Shown here one piece after another: positions 1 to 11,521 of a DNA stretch of 64,000 nucleotides. Position numbers and translations under genes: made by a program. The notes beneath the pieces were generated by a model, which was given only the letters and a program-made list of their open reading frames with translations, was not told the origin of the DNA and made no database searches. Location: positions 7,418 through 71,417 of the forward strand of contig QKYT01000429.1 of NCBI GenBank assembly GCA_003550305.1, in the 5' to 3' direction. Position 1 is the first letter of the stretch, and each line of letters starts with the position of its first letter. This stretch comes from Glomus cerebriforme. Its lineage: Eukaryota > Glomeromycota > Glomeromycetes > Glomerales > Glomeraceae.

Positions 1-600
1 AAAAAAAAAAAATAGATCAAATAAGATTTAAAGTTTTAGATTTTATCAACTTCATTAATTGATGATAATGACATTTGTATATATAAATAAATAAATAAAA
101 TAAATCGTTATAAACATTTATGTGAATTGATAAAAATAACACTTTTTTTTTTTAGTTATGGTTAATAAATAATAATATATAAGGTATTTATTATTTATAA
201 GGAAAATAAAAAAGATGATGAAACGCAGATATTTTTTTTTCTCTCCTTACTTCATAAAACATCAATGAGAAATGGGAAAATAATAATTATAAAAAATTAA
301 AAGAAAGTTTAAGAAAAATATATCATAACACAACATTTCGAAACTACGCAAGGGAAAATAACATTTATATATAACCTAAAATATTATAATTCATAAAGTT
401 CGTGGAATGATAACACCCCATCATTTGAAAATTAACCTAAATTAGTATAGACCAATTTACCAAATTCATAACTTACCGTATTGTTTCAAAAAATATAAAC
501 AATGAAAATCAAATTAATATGGTAAAAACCTGTAACAATTTCCTTTTTTATTCAAATAAAAAAATTTAATTTCTCATTACTGTTTCAGAAAGATTCATTA
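1..600. other. AT-rich non-coding stretch
   Basis: I see no gene here. The sequence is AT-rich with A and T runs. It may be the distal end of the decayed minus-strand retroelement that follows, but I could not recognise any protein motif in it. Confidence 0.4.
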
Positions 601-3600
601 TTATTATATTAGTTATCTCAAGATTTACTTTATTTTTTTGGTATTAAGGAGTGTGTTTCATGATAGCATTTAATTATGTCATTAACAGTTGATTTCCTAT
701 ATTCCAGTTATTTAACAATTGTATAATATGACTATCCACATTTGTAACCATAAATGATTGCACCATGAGTTTTTGGGATAAGTGTTTTCATTTTTCTGAA
801 AGTTTTAGAAAAAATGTGGCGCAAGAAATTAATTTATTGTAATCTTAAGTACAAAATCATTATTTGTTTACATCATAATAATACATGATGATTGGTATAA
901 TTTTGGCAAAACTAAGTATCCAGATAATTTTAGTGATTATCTGTATATTATTTCTTTTGATAAAAGAGGTCTATATATAGCACTCTTCCTTTAAAAGTAG
1001 AATGATTAATAATATGATAGAAGATTAAGTCTTTTAGAATTAGGGATGTTTCTAATCCATTCATGATACCTGTGTTATTATAAATAGTATGAAATTTAAG
1101 GTTATGATTATTGCTTAAATTAATGATAGTGCATGGTAAGTTAAAGATTTTTTTTAAATCCAGAATATAATCCTGTTTTAGTGAGACTTAAAATATCCAA
1201 GTCATATATTAATATTAATTATCTATATCTTGTAATTTGATGTAGTAACCTTTCTTATATTCAATTTTCCTATTTTAATCTGGTCTAGGGAGGGTAAACT
1301 ATTAGTATCTGAATTGTCTTTAATATTATGGAGAGATGTTCTAAATAATTTTTTTGAAGAATAATTCTTTTTCTTTTTCTTCTCTCTTTTTTTATTATTG
1401 ATATTATCATTGTTAGTTTAGTGATCATTATATAAGTAATTATTCATTCTATTATTAATTTCAGTATTAATTAAATCTATATTATTTGGATTAGAATCAG
1501 TTAATGGGTTAGTTCTTTGAATGGCATCGGTTAAAGCTATGAGAATAAAGTCAGTATTTAATATATCATAAGAATTTGGTTATAAATTCATATTGAATAT
1601 TATTATTTCTAAAAGTGAAAGGAATTAATTATTGTGACCAATCCATCTACTTATCTAAGAGGATGGTCATTAATATTATGGAAAAGTCAAAAACTTTGGA
1701 TCGTTAAGTTGATTATTATAATTCATATCCTGTATTTCATCATTAAATACTAAGGGTTTATTGTTTTTTGAAATTAATCTTGTAAAAAAGTAATCATTAT
1801 TTGTAGGTTTGTTTTGGTGAGAATTTTTAAATATTGGGATACTGAGTTGGTTTGATATTACAGTACTAAGAGATTTAAAAGATGATATTATGTCCAATTG
1901 TCAGATAGTGACTAAAGAAGAATTGTTAGTCTGTTTGTTAGATCTATTGTACCCTTTATTTGAGTCTGATTTTCTGTTTTTAGGTAAGAATTAAAACGTC
2001 TTTTTCTTCAGAGTAGATATTGTGATTTAGGAGGTATATTAATAATTGAGATAGTGTTTATGAAGTTATTAAGTTTATTGATGATTATATCTAATTTAAT
2101 ATTAGTTTGTATTTATTATTCTTTAATAGTAATTAGTTCTTTTGTGTTATCTGTGAGTTTTAAATTAAGTTGTTTTACTGTAATATTTAATTTATTTATT
2201 ATACAATTTTGTTGTTTAATAATTTTTTTCAAATCTTCAATTTCTTTATATTGGATAGAATATTGAAGATTATAATTATTATTTTGTCATAATTTTAAAT
2301 TAGATGAAATTCTATTAGATATTTTATTTGAGTGTTGTTAAAATATTCTAGTTGTATTAGGCTATTTGGATTGATGTAGTTTAGGAGTTTTTTGAATGAC
2401 TCTGTTAAATCTATTAGTTCATTCTTCATTTAAGAGTGGAATATGATAATCAAATCATTTTATTGTTTCTTGTAGGTTGGAAGATTCAGTACATAAGTTG
2501 TAAGTATGTATGTTGAACCACAGACTGTATAATATATAGTGTCAGGTAAAAGAACATACAATTTGGAGTTAAACAATTTTGCAGATCTATTTTTGCTGAC
2601 AAAATGTTGTATATTTTACATATACATAAGCAGTTTTTATGAGTCTTCTAGGATATGTATAAGGGAATATATATGTTTTTATATTTATTTTATTTAAGAA
2701 TAGTCAAAGTGAATTCATTGAAAGGTTAATGGGAATACCCATGATTTTATAGCAGTATTGTGTGTGATGAATATATTCATCTGCTTTATTATCATTAGGG
2801 ACAATATGAAAATATAAATTTTTATATGTTATAGATCAAATGTTTTTAGAAATAATTTTTTCAATTGTATTGAATGACGAGATTCCATTTTAAATCATTT
2901 AAAATAGAGTTTTTATTGGATTGTTAATCATAATTATGTCTTTTATTATTTTGTTTTTTAGTAATTTCTTCATATGAACTGATTTTTCCTAGTTTTTCTT
3001 TAATGATTTTCAGAAATATTTGTATATTTAACTATTATAGGATGTCTAAAAATCTAACTGTATTAAATCTTTTGTTTTCTAAAATAGGTTCTATGATGGA
3101 TAGGAGGTGTTTTTGATCATATATATAAAGCACATATTAAGTTCTTTAATGAGAACATTGTGTAAACTATCTTTAATAGTTTTATTATTAACCATTATTT
3201 TAATAATCTTTATTTCTTTAAAGTTCTGGATTCCAAAAAACTCTTTAAAAGAATCTGGAAAATATTTTTTTAAAATTTTATAAACTACCATTTTAAATTC
3301 TGAAATCATGTTTACAAAGAAAGAATTTAGGAATGAAAATACAATAAATTGATTTTTATTAGTATTTAATATAACATCTAATATATTTATAATATCATGA
3401 TTGGTATCTTGTTAGATAATATTAGATGTGATTGGTGTTTAATAATTAAGGAATTGCGAGAATGTTATTAAATTGAGATTGGATACTTTATTGAAATCCT
3501 TTTTATTTATAGACATTGCATGGAATATTTTGTTATTATGTAAGTTATTATAATAAGTTTCTTTATCTTTTCCCTTGAGTGTATTAGTAAAAGACATGTT

Positions 3601-3750
3601 GTTGAAGTAAGACACATATATTGACTAATTTATAGTAAGATTATCAGAATTATTATTATTATTTTTATAATTCATCATACTTTTTATATTATCATTAATG
3701 ATATTAGTAATATTATTAACAATAGATATTGAATTTTTTGGCACAGTGTC
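600..3750 (-). pseudogene. decayed LINE-like non-LTR retrotransposon remnant (ORF1-like region plus endonuclease domain)
   Basis: No intact frame survives, but the minus strand keeps broken coding stretches. Around 3600-3090 there are Lys/Asn-rich peptides. Around 2450-2060 there is a coiled-coil-like stretch including SLIQLEYFNNTQIKYLIEF and EIEDLKKIIKQQN. Around 1320-1150, split by a frameshift, are KIGKLNIRKVTT and YDLDILSLTKTGL. These resemble the first two motifs of the endonuclease/exonuclease/phosphatase domain of LINEs, where the second normally reads LTETGL or LTETWL, so the catalytic Glu position is Lys here. At 1010-970 the peptide KGRVLYIDLFYQKK fits the next strand of that domain. 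I found no reverse transcriptase motif; it may lie outside the window or be lost. The assignment is inferred from motif resemblance, and an unrelated degenerate gene is possible. Confidence 0.45.
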
Positions 3751-5230
3751 ACCGGCACCTGCCACATACTAGTAGACTAAAATTAACTTTTCCCTCATTA
3801 ATATGCTTGGTTTAAATCTTCAGAACTTATTGTTTCTTTCATTTCCTTAAATTTAACTTTCAAAATGTGATAGTTTCCCTTGATTTAAATAACTTTACAT
3901 CGAATAATAAAAATATTTATGCTACTTCAGAACTAATAGAACTATTATGTTCAGGTCTTTTTCGCTAAGAAAATAATTAAGGATTGTGCATTTTAAATAT
4001 TTGTTTTATTTATTATTTTTTAATTATGAGTTCAAAGCTCAAAAGCTGAAAAACTTTTAATTAAAGAATTCTCAGCCAATATTTATACATTTTGATGTTT
4101 CACTAATTACGTTTCACTAAACTACTTGTAATACTTCATTTTTTTCATTCTTTCTTCATTTCCATATATTTCCTTCAATCTTTCTTTCTTTCTCTTATTT
4201 CTATATGTTCTTATCTCTCTTTCTTTCTTTCTTAAATTTCTTATATTCTGCAACTTTCCATCTTTCCTTCTTACTAATGATTACTAATTATTAATAATAA
4301 ATTATCCCTTTATGATGTAATTGTACTCTTCCATTAAGTGATTTGCAATGATTTATAATTAATCATATCGATCATTTGCTTTGTCACATTACTACGCCAT
4401 ACTTTACTTTGTCACACTTTACTTTGTCACACTAATCACATGCTAATCACATGTTACTAAACTAAACTATAAATTATTTAAAATATAAATTAAACTATAA
4501 AATATTTGTAAACGTTAATTCTTATACTATAAATATTATAACTAACTACTAATCTTTATATAATCTATTTTATATCTTTGGTTACAGCAGTCAATAAGAA
4601 AATAGATATTGTAATATTTTCTAAGATGATATTATTTTCTTCTATGTTGTCTCTTTCCATAATATGATTGGTATCTGTATTTAGTTTATTCTCTATATTT
4701 TTTCCAGAAGTTAGTGTATTTTGATAAAATTAATTATTATCAGTTGTATTCTTTATATTATTTTTAACTGAACTTCTTAAAATCCTTGCAGAAGTAGAAT
4801 TTTTAACACTTATATTGTATAAACTGTATTTTGTTTGATCTAATAAGTGTATATTTTATTAAATTTTTATATATTTTTAATAAAGTTTATAGTTTTATTG
4901 TATGAACAAGTCTTTTAGTTTTGAAAATTTGCTGTAGAATTTTTAAGAAATGGAATTTTTAGAGAAAGAATTTCTTTTTTAAGGATGTTAAGATAAAAAA
5001 TAAGGAATCTGATATCAAATTAGCCAAACTACATTATGTGATTATCATCACAAAAAATTTCCAATATCACAAACTTATTATTTATGTTCCATTTATAGGG
5101 TGAACTTGAACTTCATAATTCTTCTAATCTTTTTCTGATCTTTCTTCATTATTTCTTATTTTTTTCCTTTTTTTATTTCTTTTTATTTAGAACTTTTTTT
5201 TTACTTTTTAGTATGATTTCTTGAAAGTTT
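3751..5230. other. AT-rich stretch with simple repeats and a possible coding remnant
   Basis: No gene is supported. At 4137-4262 the plus strand is a polypyrimidine tract built of TTTC-type units. At 4401-4430 a 15-nt unit (ACTTTACTTTGTCAC) occurs twice in tandem. The minus strand at about 4800-4580 holds broken Asn/Ser-rich peptides that may be a further piece of the retroelement to the left. Confidence 0.4.
4137..4262. repeat. polypyrimidine TTTC-type low-complexity tract
   Basis: Dense runs of TTTC and TTCT units on the plus strand, interrupted every 20 to 30 bases. This is simple-sequence DNA with no coding content. Confidence 0.7.
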
Positions 5231-5717
5231 GATATATCTACAAGTTAAGTTTTCATCAGGAAAATTTTAGAGGTGCAAAATTGCAGAAATCTGCAAAATT
5301 TGCAGATTTGTTCTTTTTTTTATGTATTTTTGATAAATATCTGCACAGTTCTTCAAATAATTTTCTTCAAATTTTTTTAGTAAAGTTTTTATAAAAAATC
5401 TGCAGTAATCTTCAATATTGCAAATTTGTTAAAAACTTTGCACAAAAATCTTTAAAGATTTTTTTTTTATTCTGATAAATTTCAGTTAAACTATTATTTA
5501 ACTATTTTAAATTTTAGATTTTGAAATCTTAAACAAAATTGGTAAATTCTCCAAACTTCATATTTAATCTGCAACATGCAGATTTTTTTTTTTTTTTTTT
5601 TAGTTTTTTTTTGCAAGTTCATTATCTTATTATTTTCAAACTTTACTTTTAAAGGTAAATAAATATATATTTTTTTTATTTAATAAATGTTTACTAATGT
5701 TCTTTTGTATTTTTTAG
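5231..5717. repeat. degenerate CTGCAA/TTGCAG-rich stretch
   Basis: Words such as CTGCAAA, TTGCAGA and TTGCAA recur on both strands between about 5270 and 5590, separated by T runs. The pattern looks like a decayed short-repeat field leading into the exon-like array downstream. No coding signal is seen. Confidence 0.4.
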
Positions 5718-6470
5718 ATTCCAGAAAACCAAAATATGGTTCCGAACCCCTATTTTCAAAGGTAAGACTTCAAAAATTTTTTTTTTATTTTTTTTATTAA
5801 ATGAATATTTACTAACCTTTTTTTTTTTTTTTTTATTAAATAAATATTTACTAACATTCTTTTTATTTTACTTTAGGTTCCAGGAAACTGACATATGGCT
5901 CTGAATTTTTATTTTAAAGATAAGTCTTCAAAATTTTTTTGTTTTATTTTTTTTATTAAATGAATGTTTACTAATGTTCTTTTTGTTTTTTTTTAGGTTC
6001 CAGGAAATTGAAGTACAGCTCCAGACTCCCATTTTAAAGGTAAGATTTCAAAAATTTTTTGTTGTATTTTTTTTTTTTTATTAAATGAATGTTTCCTAAT
6101 GTTCTTTTTGTTTTACTTTAGGTTCTAGAAAATTGAATATAGCTTCAGATTTCCATTTTGAAGGTAATAACTTCAAAATGGATTTTTTTTATTTTTATTA
6201 TTTTTTTATTTATGAATATTTACCAATGTTCTTTTTATTTCTTTAGGTTTAGGAAGCTAAAGGACTTTCTTTTTAAAGGTAATTCTTCAAAATTCTGTTT
6301 TTTTTTTGTTTTTTTTTTTAATTTAATGAATGTTAGCTAATGTTCTTTCTTTTGTAAATTCAGGTCTTTGGATATGAGACTTCAAAATAGGTTTGTAATG
6401 AAGGGGAAGGGATATTAAAAAAAAATGTTACTAATGTAACATTCTTTTTTTCTTATAGGTTTGGATTCAA
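5718..6470 (+). repeat. tandem array of exon-like units with splice-site-like borders (period about 120-125 bp)
   Basis: Five clear units start at 5718, 5877, 5997, 6122 and 6247. Two weaker ones follow near 6364 and 6459. In each clear unit a T-rich tract ending in TTTAG is followed by a 32-44-nt block beginning GTTCCAGGAAA or similar and ending in AAAG. Four of the five then have a GT donor-like sequence (GTAAGA, GTAAGA, GTAATA, GTAATT); unit 2 has AT instead. The spacers are also alike (TTATTAAATGAATGTTTACTAATGTTC-like). The blocks contain stop codons in the frames I checked, so they do not look protein-coding. Either a real exon was amplified and decayed, or this is a satellite that happens to carry splice consensus. 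Confidence 0.65.
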
Positions 6471-7100
6471 CTTAAACTTCAAAGATTAGAACTTTAGCTT
6501 TGGATTTGTTCTGAACTTTAAAAGTTTATATTGGGAAAAATATAATTTTTTTTTATTAAAGAAATGTTACTAACATAACATTTTTTCACTCTCCAATTTT
6601 TTTTTCATTCTTGAGAGACTTCCTAACATTTATATAATTATACAAGACCTTTTATTAGTAAAAAATGATAGAAATAAAATTTAAAATTTAAAGTTTTTTA
6701 AGTTGCACATTTGTGTTTTGTGAAACAAGATGACTACAGAAAACATCCAAAATAACTCACAGGTTAGTCAATCTTTTCTTAATATCATTTGGGTAAAAAC
6801 TTTATTTTAAAAAACTGGCAAAATGGTGGAATTACAATATATATATTTATTAAAATTGAAGTAAAATTAGTTTATTAGTTATAGTAAAACATTTAGTTAT
6901 AAAGTATTTATTAAGATATTAGTTGTAAAGCATTAAAATATATTTGATTTGTAATATTTATTATAAAATATTATTGATATATCATTTTTAAATTAATAAA
7001 GAGCATTTTATCATATATATTTATATACTTTATATAGATCTTTTCTTGAAGTCACTTGCCAGATGTTTTGAAACCAGTTTTACCTTGTAATTATACTTAT
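6471..7100. other. AT-rich stretch before the Mutator-like remnant
   Basis: No clear gene. A short reading frame from 6731 ends at a plausible donor (CAG/GTTAGT at about 6762) and could be the first exon of the element downstream, but I cannot confirm this. An inverted word, AATGTTACTAATGTAACATT, lies at 6425-6444, and a variant of it at about 6564. Confidence 0.35.
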
Positions 7101-9930
7101 TTAATTAGAAATTTAAATAATCTACCACCATACAGAACGTAAGAAAATTTTGAGATTATAAATTTTGAGTTAGAAGCATTTGTGAATGTAAGTAACGAAG
7201 AAGAAGCATCTAAATGAGTTGCAGAATTTGAATTATATTCAAAAACTACAATGCCAAAAATAAGAGGTTTTAAGTTAACAGAAAACTGGATGATTTGTCA
7301 GGAGTTAAGGCATTATATTCATAGCCATTAAGCCAAGAAAAAATAAGGAACAAACTGTATAACTAAACATCTACAGTCATCTTGGACGCGTGATATTGAT
7401 TGCACCACATCCATTCATCTTCAGTTGAAGTGGCAGAACCTTGTATATAGTCATCTATTAGAAATAAACCACAAATTTACTCATAATCATATAATTATTT
7501 CTGCAAAATCTCTAAGTTTTTACCATGTTAAAGATGAAATTAAGAAAAAATTTATTGAGTTATTTAAAGACGGATATTTGCCTACTTCTATGCTATTTGC
7601 TCATAAAGATGAACTTCATCTTAGTGCTAAAATAACCAAAAATTGTTGAAGATGCTTTCTGATTAGGCCAACAATCCTGACTATAATGCTGTTTTTCATA
7701 TTTTTCAAAAATATCGTAATACTGTACTTGGCAGTCATAATGGAAATCAGATGTTCATATGCCTAGAATCAATAGTTAAAGACTATAATGATTCAGGTCA
7801 GAAAAAAGCAGTGTTACAAGAATATGATACATGTAATGGCAAAGTATTTATACTTTGCATTGTAATGAGCCTTATGTGTAGAGTGTACGAAAAGATATCA
7901 CAAGCAGAAGAGCTGTATTATATGGATGCTTCAGCTTCATTTGAATAACTTAACACATTGATTACTTTTCTCTATACTAATTGTGCAGTTAGAACACTTC
8001 CATTTGGATGGATGTGATTCATTAGTAGGTCTAGTTATTTTTTTCACAGATGACTCAAATGCAGAGCGCAACGCTTTGGAATTGTGATAACCACAAGGTA
8101 TTATAATGGATTCTGTAATCCAAGTTTAATTTAATTAATTAAAATGAATTCAACAAATTAATCAAATTATTACTAACTATAAATTTGAATTTACTACAGG
8201 GATCCGTCTTTTGTGCACATTTTATGTCTTACAAGCATTTTGAAGGTGATTTCATGATCCAAAACATAAAATTAAAAAGAAAGATTGACCATCCATAATG
8301 GAAAAGATGAAGAAAATTCTTTATGCATCAGTAAGTTTGGAGATGAATACACATTATTGTGAATTTGCACAAACATTTTATTATTTTTCTGAAAATACTT
8401 CAAAATCTTGTGGGAGCGTCATCAATTTTGGGTAGTTTATTAATGCTATTACTATTAATGCTATTACAATTGTTCTATATTTTCCATGCTAATAAATTGT
8501 TGTTTATTTATATTTAGGCCCATTCTTTTCGTGTAGAACTGCCTATATGCAAAAATTATATTATATCGAAAGGAGTTTTGATATTTTGAAAAACATTATC
8601 TTTGCAAGGATACAAGCGTATAATTGTGTTCAAGTATTTCAATTTGTGGTAGCAAATATGAAAAGATTCTATAAGCGACGGTTGCTTAAAATTGCACATA
8701 AACATTCTGGGCATTTAAATATTGCAAAATATTTTTTATGTCCTGGTTGGAAAGAAGTGGATATAAATTCTATTAAAGAAACAAGTGTAGAAAATAAATT
8801 TTCAGTACTAAGTACAAGACAAAGTGATCTTTTCTATACTGTGAATAGCAAGTTTGAAACGTGTACTTGTCCAGTTGGAATATCTGGAGCACTCTGCAAA
8901 TACCAGAATGCAGTTGTGATAAAATATCACATCTCAATACTTAATTTTATACTTTTGCTAACACCTAAAGATCGCATGATATATATTTATGTCACACTTG
9001 GTAAGCAAAATCATATTAAATTTTTGTTAATAATATTCTTGTCTTACTACTTTTTTTTTAGGTTATGTCTCCAAAAATCATTCTTTCTATGCCTCACTGC
9101 GAGTAGTAGAATTTACTTCACAATATCTAGACCCTATGAAAAAAGAATGTTCAGAAATTGTCACCAAAATTGTCTGGGTGTGTCTAAAAAATATTCCATA
9201 CATCCAGGAAATGTTTGGAAAACTGAAATATTCTGAACACTGAGACATCAACTCACTTAGACATTTTCAGAACATTTTCTAAAATATTGCAATATTTCAA
9301 CATCTGGAATATTGCAATTTTCTGATCATTTTCTGAACGTGTGGAATATTTTCTGGACACACCCAGACAATTTTAGCGGCAAGTTCTGAACATTCTTTTT
9401 TCATAGAAAGAACTCACATTATCAAGTAGTTTATCTAATAATGTTCTTGACGAACCATTGAGTAGAGGTAATATTTACTAATAATTCAGAAAATTCTACT
9501 AGAAAAACAATTTGCTAATATTGGATTTCTTAAGAAGTCACGGCAACTTTTTTCGAAACATACTGTATTTAAATAAAAAAAGTACAGAAATCAATTATAC
9601 TGCATTTACTATGTTTTTAGAGGAAGTTAAAGCAGACTATCAAAGTGATAGTTCCCAATTGCGAACTGCACTAGACAAGTTTGCAGATTGATATCATTCA
9701 GTGAGATTAAAATTTATTTCTTGGCTTACTTCCTTCCTCTATGACATTAATCGTGATTTAGACCCAACAGTCTGTGTTAAAAGTAATTCAATGATCTGTA
9801 TTCAAGTGAAATCCATTAAGAGATAAAAAATGGAAAGTTCTGGTAGTAGAAAATGAAAACTACCCAATGCTATTCGTGAAAAAAAGGAAAATCTGGATCC
9901 TCATGTTATTCCTGCATAAAAAAAAGGGTG
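7101..9930 (+). pseudogene. decayed Mutator-like (MULE) transposase with SWIM motif
   Basis: The plus strand holds collinear fragments of a MULE-type transposase, broken by stops, frameshifts and insertions. From 7425 there is a 74-residue piece with HKFTHNH and KKKFIELFKDGYLPTS. From 7751 a 65-residue piece runs VKDYNDSGQKKAVLQEYDTC to MDASASFE. From 8547 a 229-residue frame holds FLCPGWKEVDINSIKETSVE and the SWIM region CTCPVGISGALCKYQ. In active SWIM motifs (CxC...CxH) the last ligand is His; here the CKH-type position reads CKY. The C-terminal part resumes near 9610 as FLEEVKADYQSDSSQLRTAL and reaches about 9930. A 273-bp inverted-repeat element interrupts the gene at 9134-9406. MULE transposases cut and paste DNA; this copy cannot make an intact enzyme. 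Confidence 0.8.
9134..9406. mobile_element. inverted-repeat MITE inserted in the Mutator-like remnant
   Basis: The left arm from 9134 (CTATGAAAAAAGAATGTTCA, then a stretch containing TTGTCTGGGTGTGTC) is mirrored by the right arm ending at 9406 (GACACACCCAGACAA, then TGAACATTCTTTTTTCATAG). The arms are about 100 nt long, with mismatches, around a short centre near 9270. I could not define a target-site duplication. The size and fold-back structure, with no ORF of its own, fit a non-autonomous DNA element. Confidence 0.75.
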
Positions 9931-10074
9931 ACGGCTAAAAAAAGTCATAATTTAAGCATGCATATAGTGAAGAATCAGCCAAATTAAAGTATTTTATATA
10001 TTCTTTTTAGCATCTTTTTAGCATAATATTTATTTAAAATAAAAACTTATTTAATATAGCATTTATGTAGGATA
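9931..10074. other. short AT-rich spacer
   Basis: Sits between the transposase remnant and the long palindromic element. No feature is seen. Confidence 0.4.
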
Positions 10075-10619
10075 CACTGGTCAAAAACTGATCTATCTTA
10101 CAGATATATATCTTACAGATATCTTATAAATATCGGGTACCCAAAATGCGGAAAATCTGCTATACATCGGGTATCCAATATGTATACTATAGAATTAAAA
10201 AAATACAATTTATTAATTATCTCGCTATCCAGTAATCATAAAAAGATGAAATATAGCTCATTCGATTCACCTTACTGAGACGTATCGAATGGTACTAATA
10301 TCGCATTTCTAGATTGATAGATGCTGAGATATTTGATAAATCATAAAAAAATAAACAAAAAATGCCAATTTGTTAAATATCTCGACATCTATCGCACCTA
10401 GAAATGCGAAATTAGTACCATTTGATACGTCTCAATGAGGCGAATCGAATGAGCTATATTTCATCTTTTTATGATCACTGGATAGCGAGATAATTAATAA
10501 ATTGTATTTTTTAATTCTATAGTATACATATTGGGTACCCAATGTATAGCAGATTTTCTGCATTTTGGGTACCCGATATTTATAAGATATCTGTAAGATA
10601 GATCAGTTTTTGACCAGTG
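10075..10619. mobile_element. 545-bp near-perfect palindromic (fold-back) element
   Basis: The left end CACTGGTCAAAAACTGATCT at 10075 is matched by its reverse complement ending at 10619. The arms stay paired almost to the middle: left arm about 10075-10341, right arm about 10367-10619, with a loop of roughly 25 nt and scattered mismatches. The trinucleotide ATA flanks both ends (10072-10074 and 10620-10622), consistent with a short AT-rich target duplication of the Tc1/mariner kind. The TIR start CACTGGTCAAAA also resembles Tc1-like ends; that family call is inference. No transposase is encoded. Confidence 0.85.
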
Positions 10620-11047
10620 ATAGCATTCACTACAAATTACTTAGTATAATTCAAATGGTAAAATATATGTATGAAGAAGACAGAATAAATAATAATAAAT
10701 TTTTCATTATGAAGTATTTTACATTCGTAGTGTTATAATAATTTACTTTTTTTTTTGTTAAATAACCCTTATTTAAAATAAAATATTAAAGATGAAAAAA
10801 AATGGAAAAAACAATAAAAACTATCAAAAAATGAGAATTAAAACAAAGAACGAATATTAGAAAGAAAGAAAAACAGAAAAAAAAACAGAAATAAACAAAA
10901 AAAAATAGGCATTAAAACAAAAAAATAAAAGAAACTAGTGAAAATTTTAATTCAACAGTCATTTTAATTGACGATTATAGTTAGTTACGCTAAATACTTT
11001 ATGCAATATAATTGGCATAATCTGTCACACATTTTGGACGTGCATAA
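10620..11047. other. AT-rich spacer with a purine-rich tract
   Basis: No gene. From about 10785 to 10940 the plus strand is a run of A and G with repeated GAAAAAA-type words. Confidence 0.45.
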
Positions 11048-11301
11048 TAATTTGTCACTCCTCATGTCATACTATAGTTTTCCATTTTTACTATTTATTC
11101 TAAGGACTTAGAATTTTTTTGGTGTGATAAATATTATTTGTCACATATTATTCATCACATGCTTAATTTTGTCCAAATTTTATAACGCTAGCCAAAATAT
11201 CCTTATTTGGATCTTAGGTAACATTATACATTCCAAAAAGGTAATTTTGTTTCTCTCAAAAATTGAAATTTTAGGATACGCAAAATTCCAAAAAAGGGGT
11301 A
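11048..11301. repeat. dispersed repeat, copy 1
   Basis: This stretch includes TTTTCCATTTTTACTATTTA, ATTTGTCACAT and TTTTATAACGCTAGCCAAAAT. It matches 26,740-26,960 in the same orientation with similar spacing. It is probably a decayed member of a MITE-like family, and a shorter MITE is inserted directly at its right edge. Confidence 0.6.
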
Positions 11302-11521
11302 CGTCTAAAGCGGAGCAGAATCACGTGATTTTCGTAAAAATTTTGGCCGGAATTATGGCATTAAGAAATTATGCATGTGACAAATAACAGGTGATAAATA
11401 GGATTTCACCTATCGAAAAAATTTTAAGTCCCTAGAATACTTAGGAAAAATGGAAATGAAGGTGTGACGCAGGGGTGACAGATATTCACTATGATCACGT
11501 GATTCTGCTCCGCTTTAGACG
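11302..11521. mobile_element. 220-bp MITE with 28-bp perfect terminal inverted repeats
   Basis: The 28-nt termini at 11302-11329 and 11494-11521 are exact reverse complements. They begin CGTCTAAAGCGGAGCAGAAT and both contain the palindrome TCACGTGA. The interior has no ORF of note. It does include TTTTGGCCGGAATTATGGCA, whose reverse complement recurs with few differences near 23,247-23,289. A target duplication is not evident. Confidence 0.85.

Noticed and set aside
2054..2266. 70-codon hydrophobic plus-strand frame
   Set aside because: It is the antisense of a Lys/Asn-rich minus-strand retroelement remnant; hydrophobicity comes from T-rich codons.
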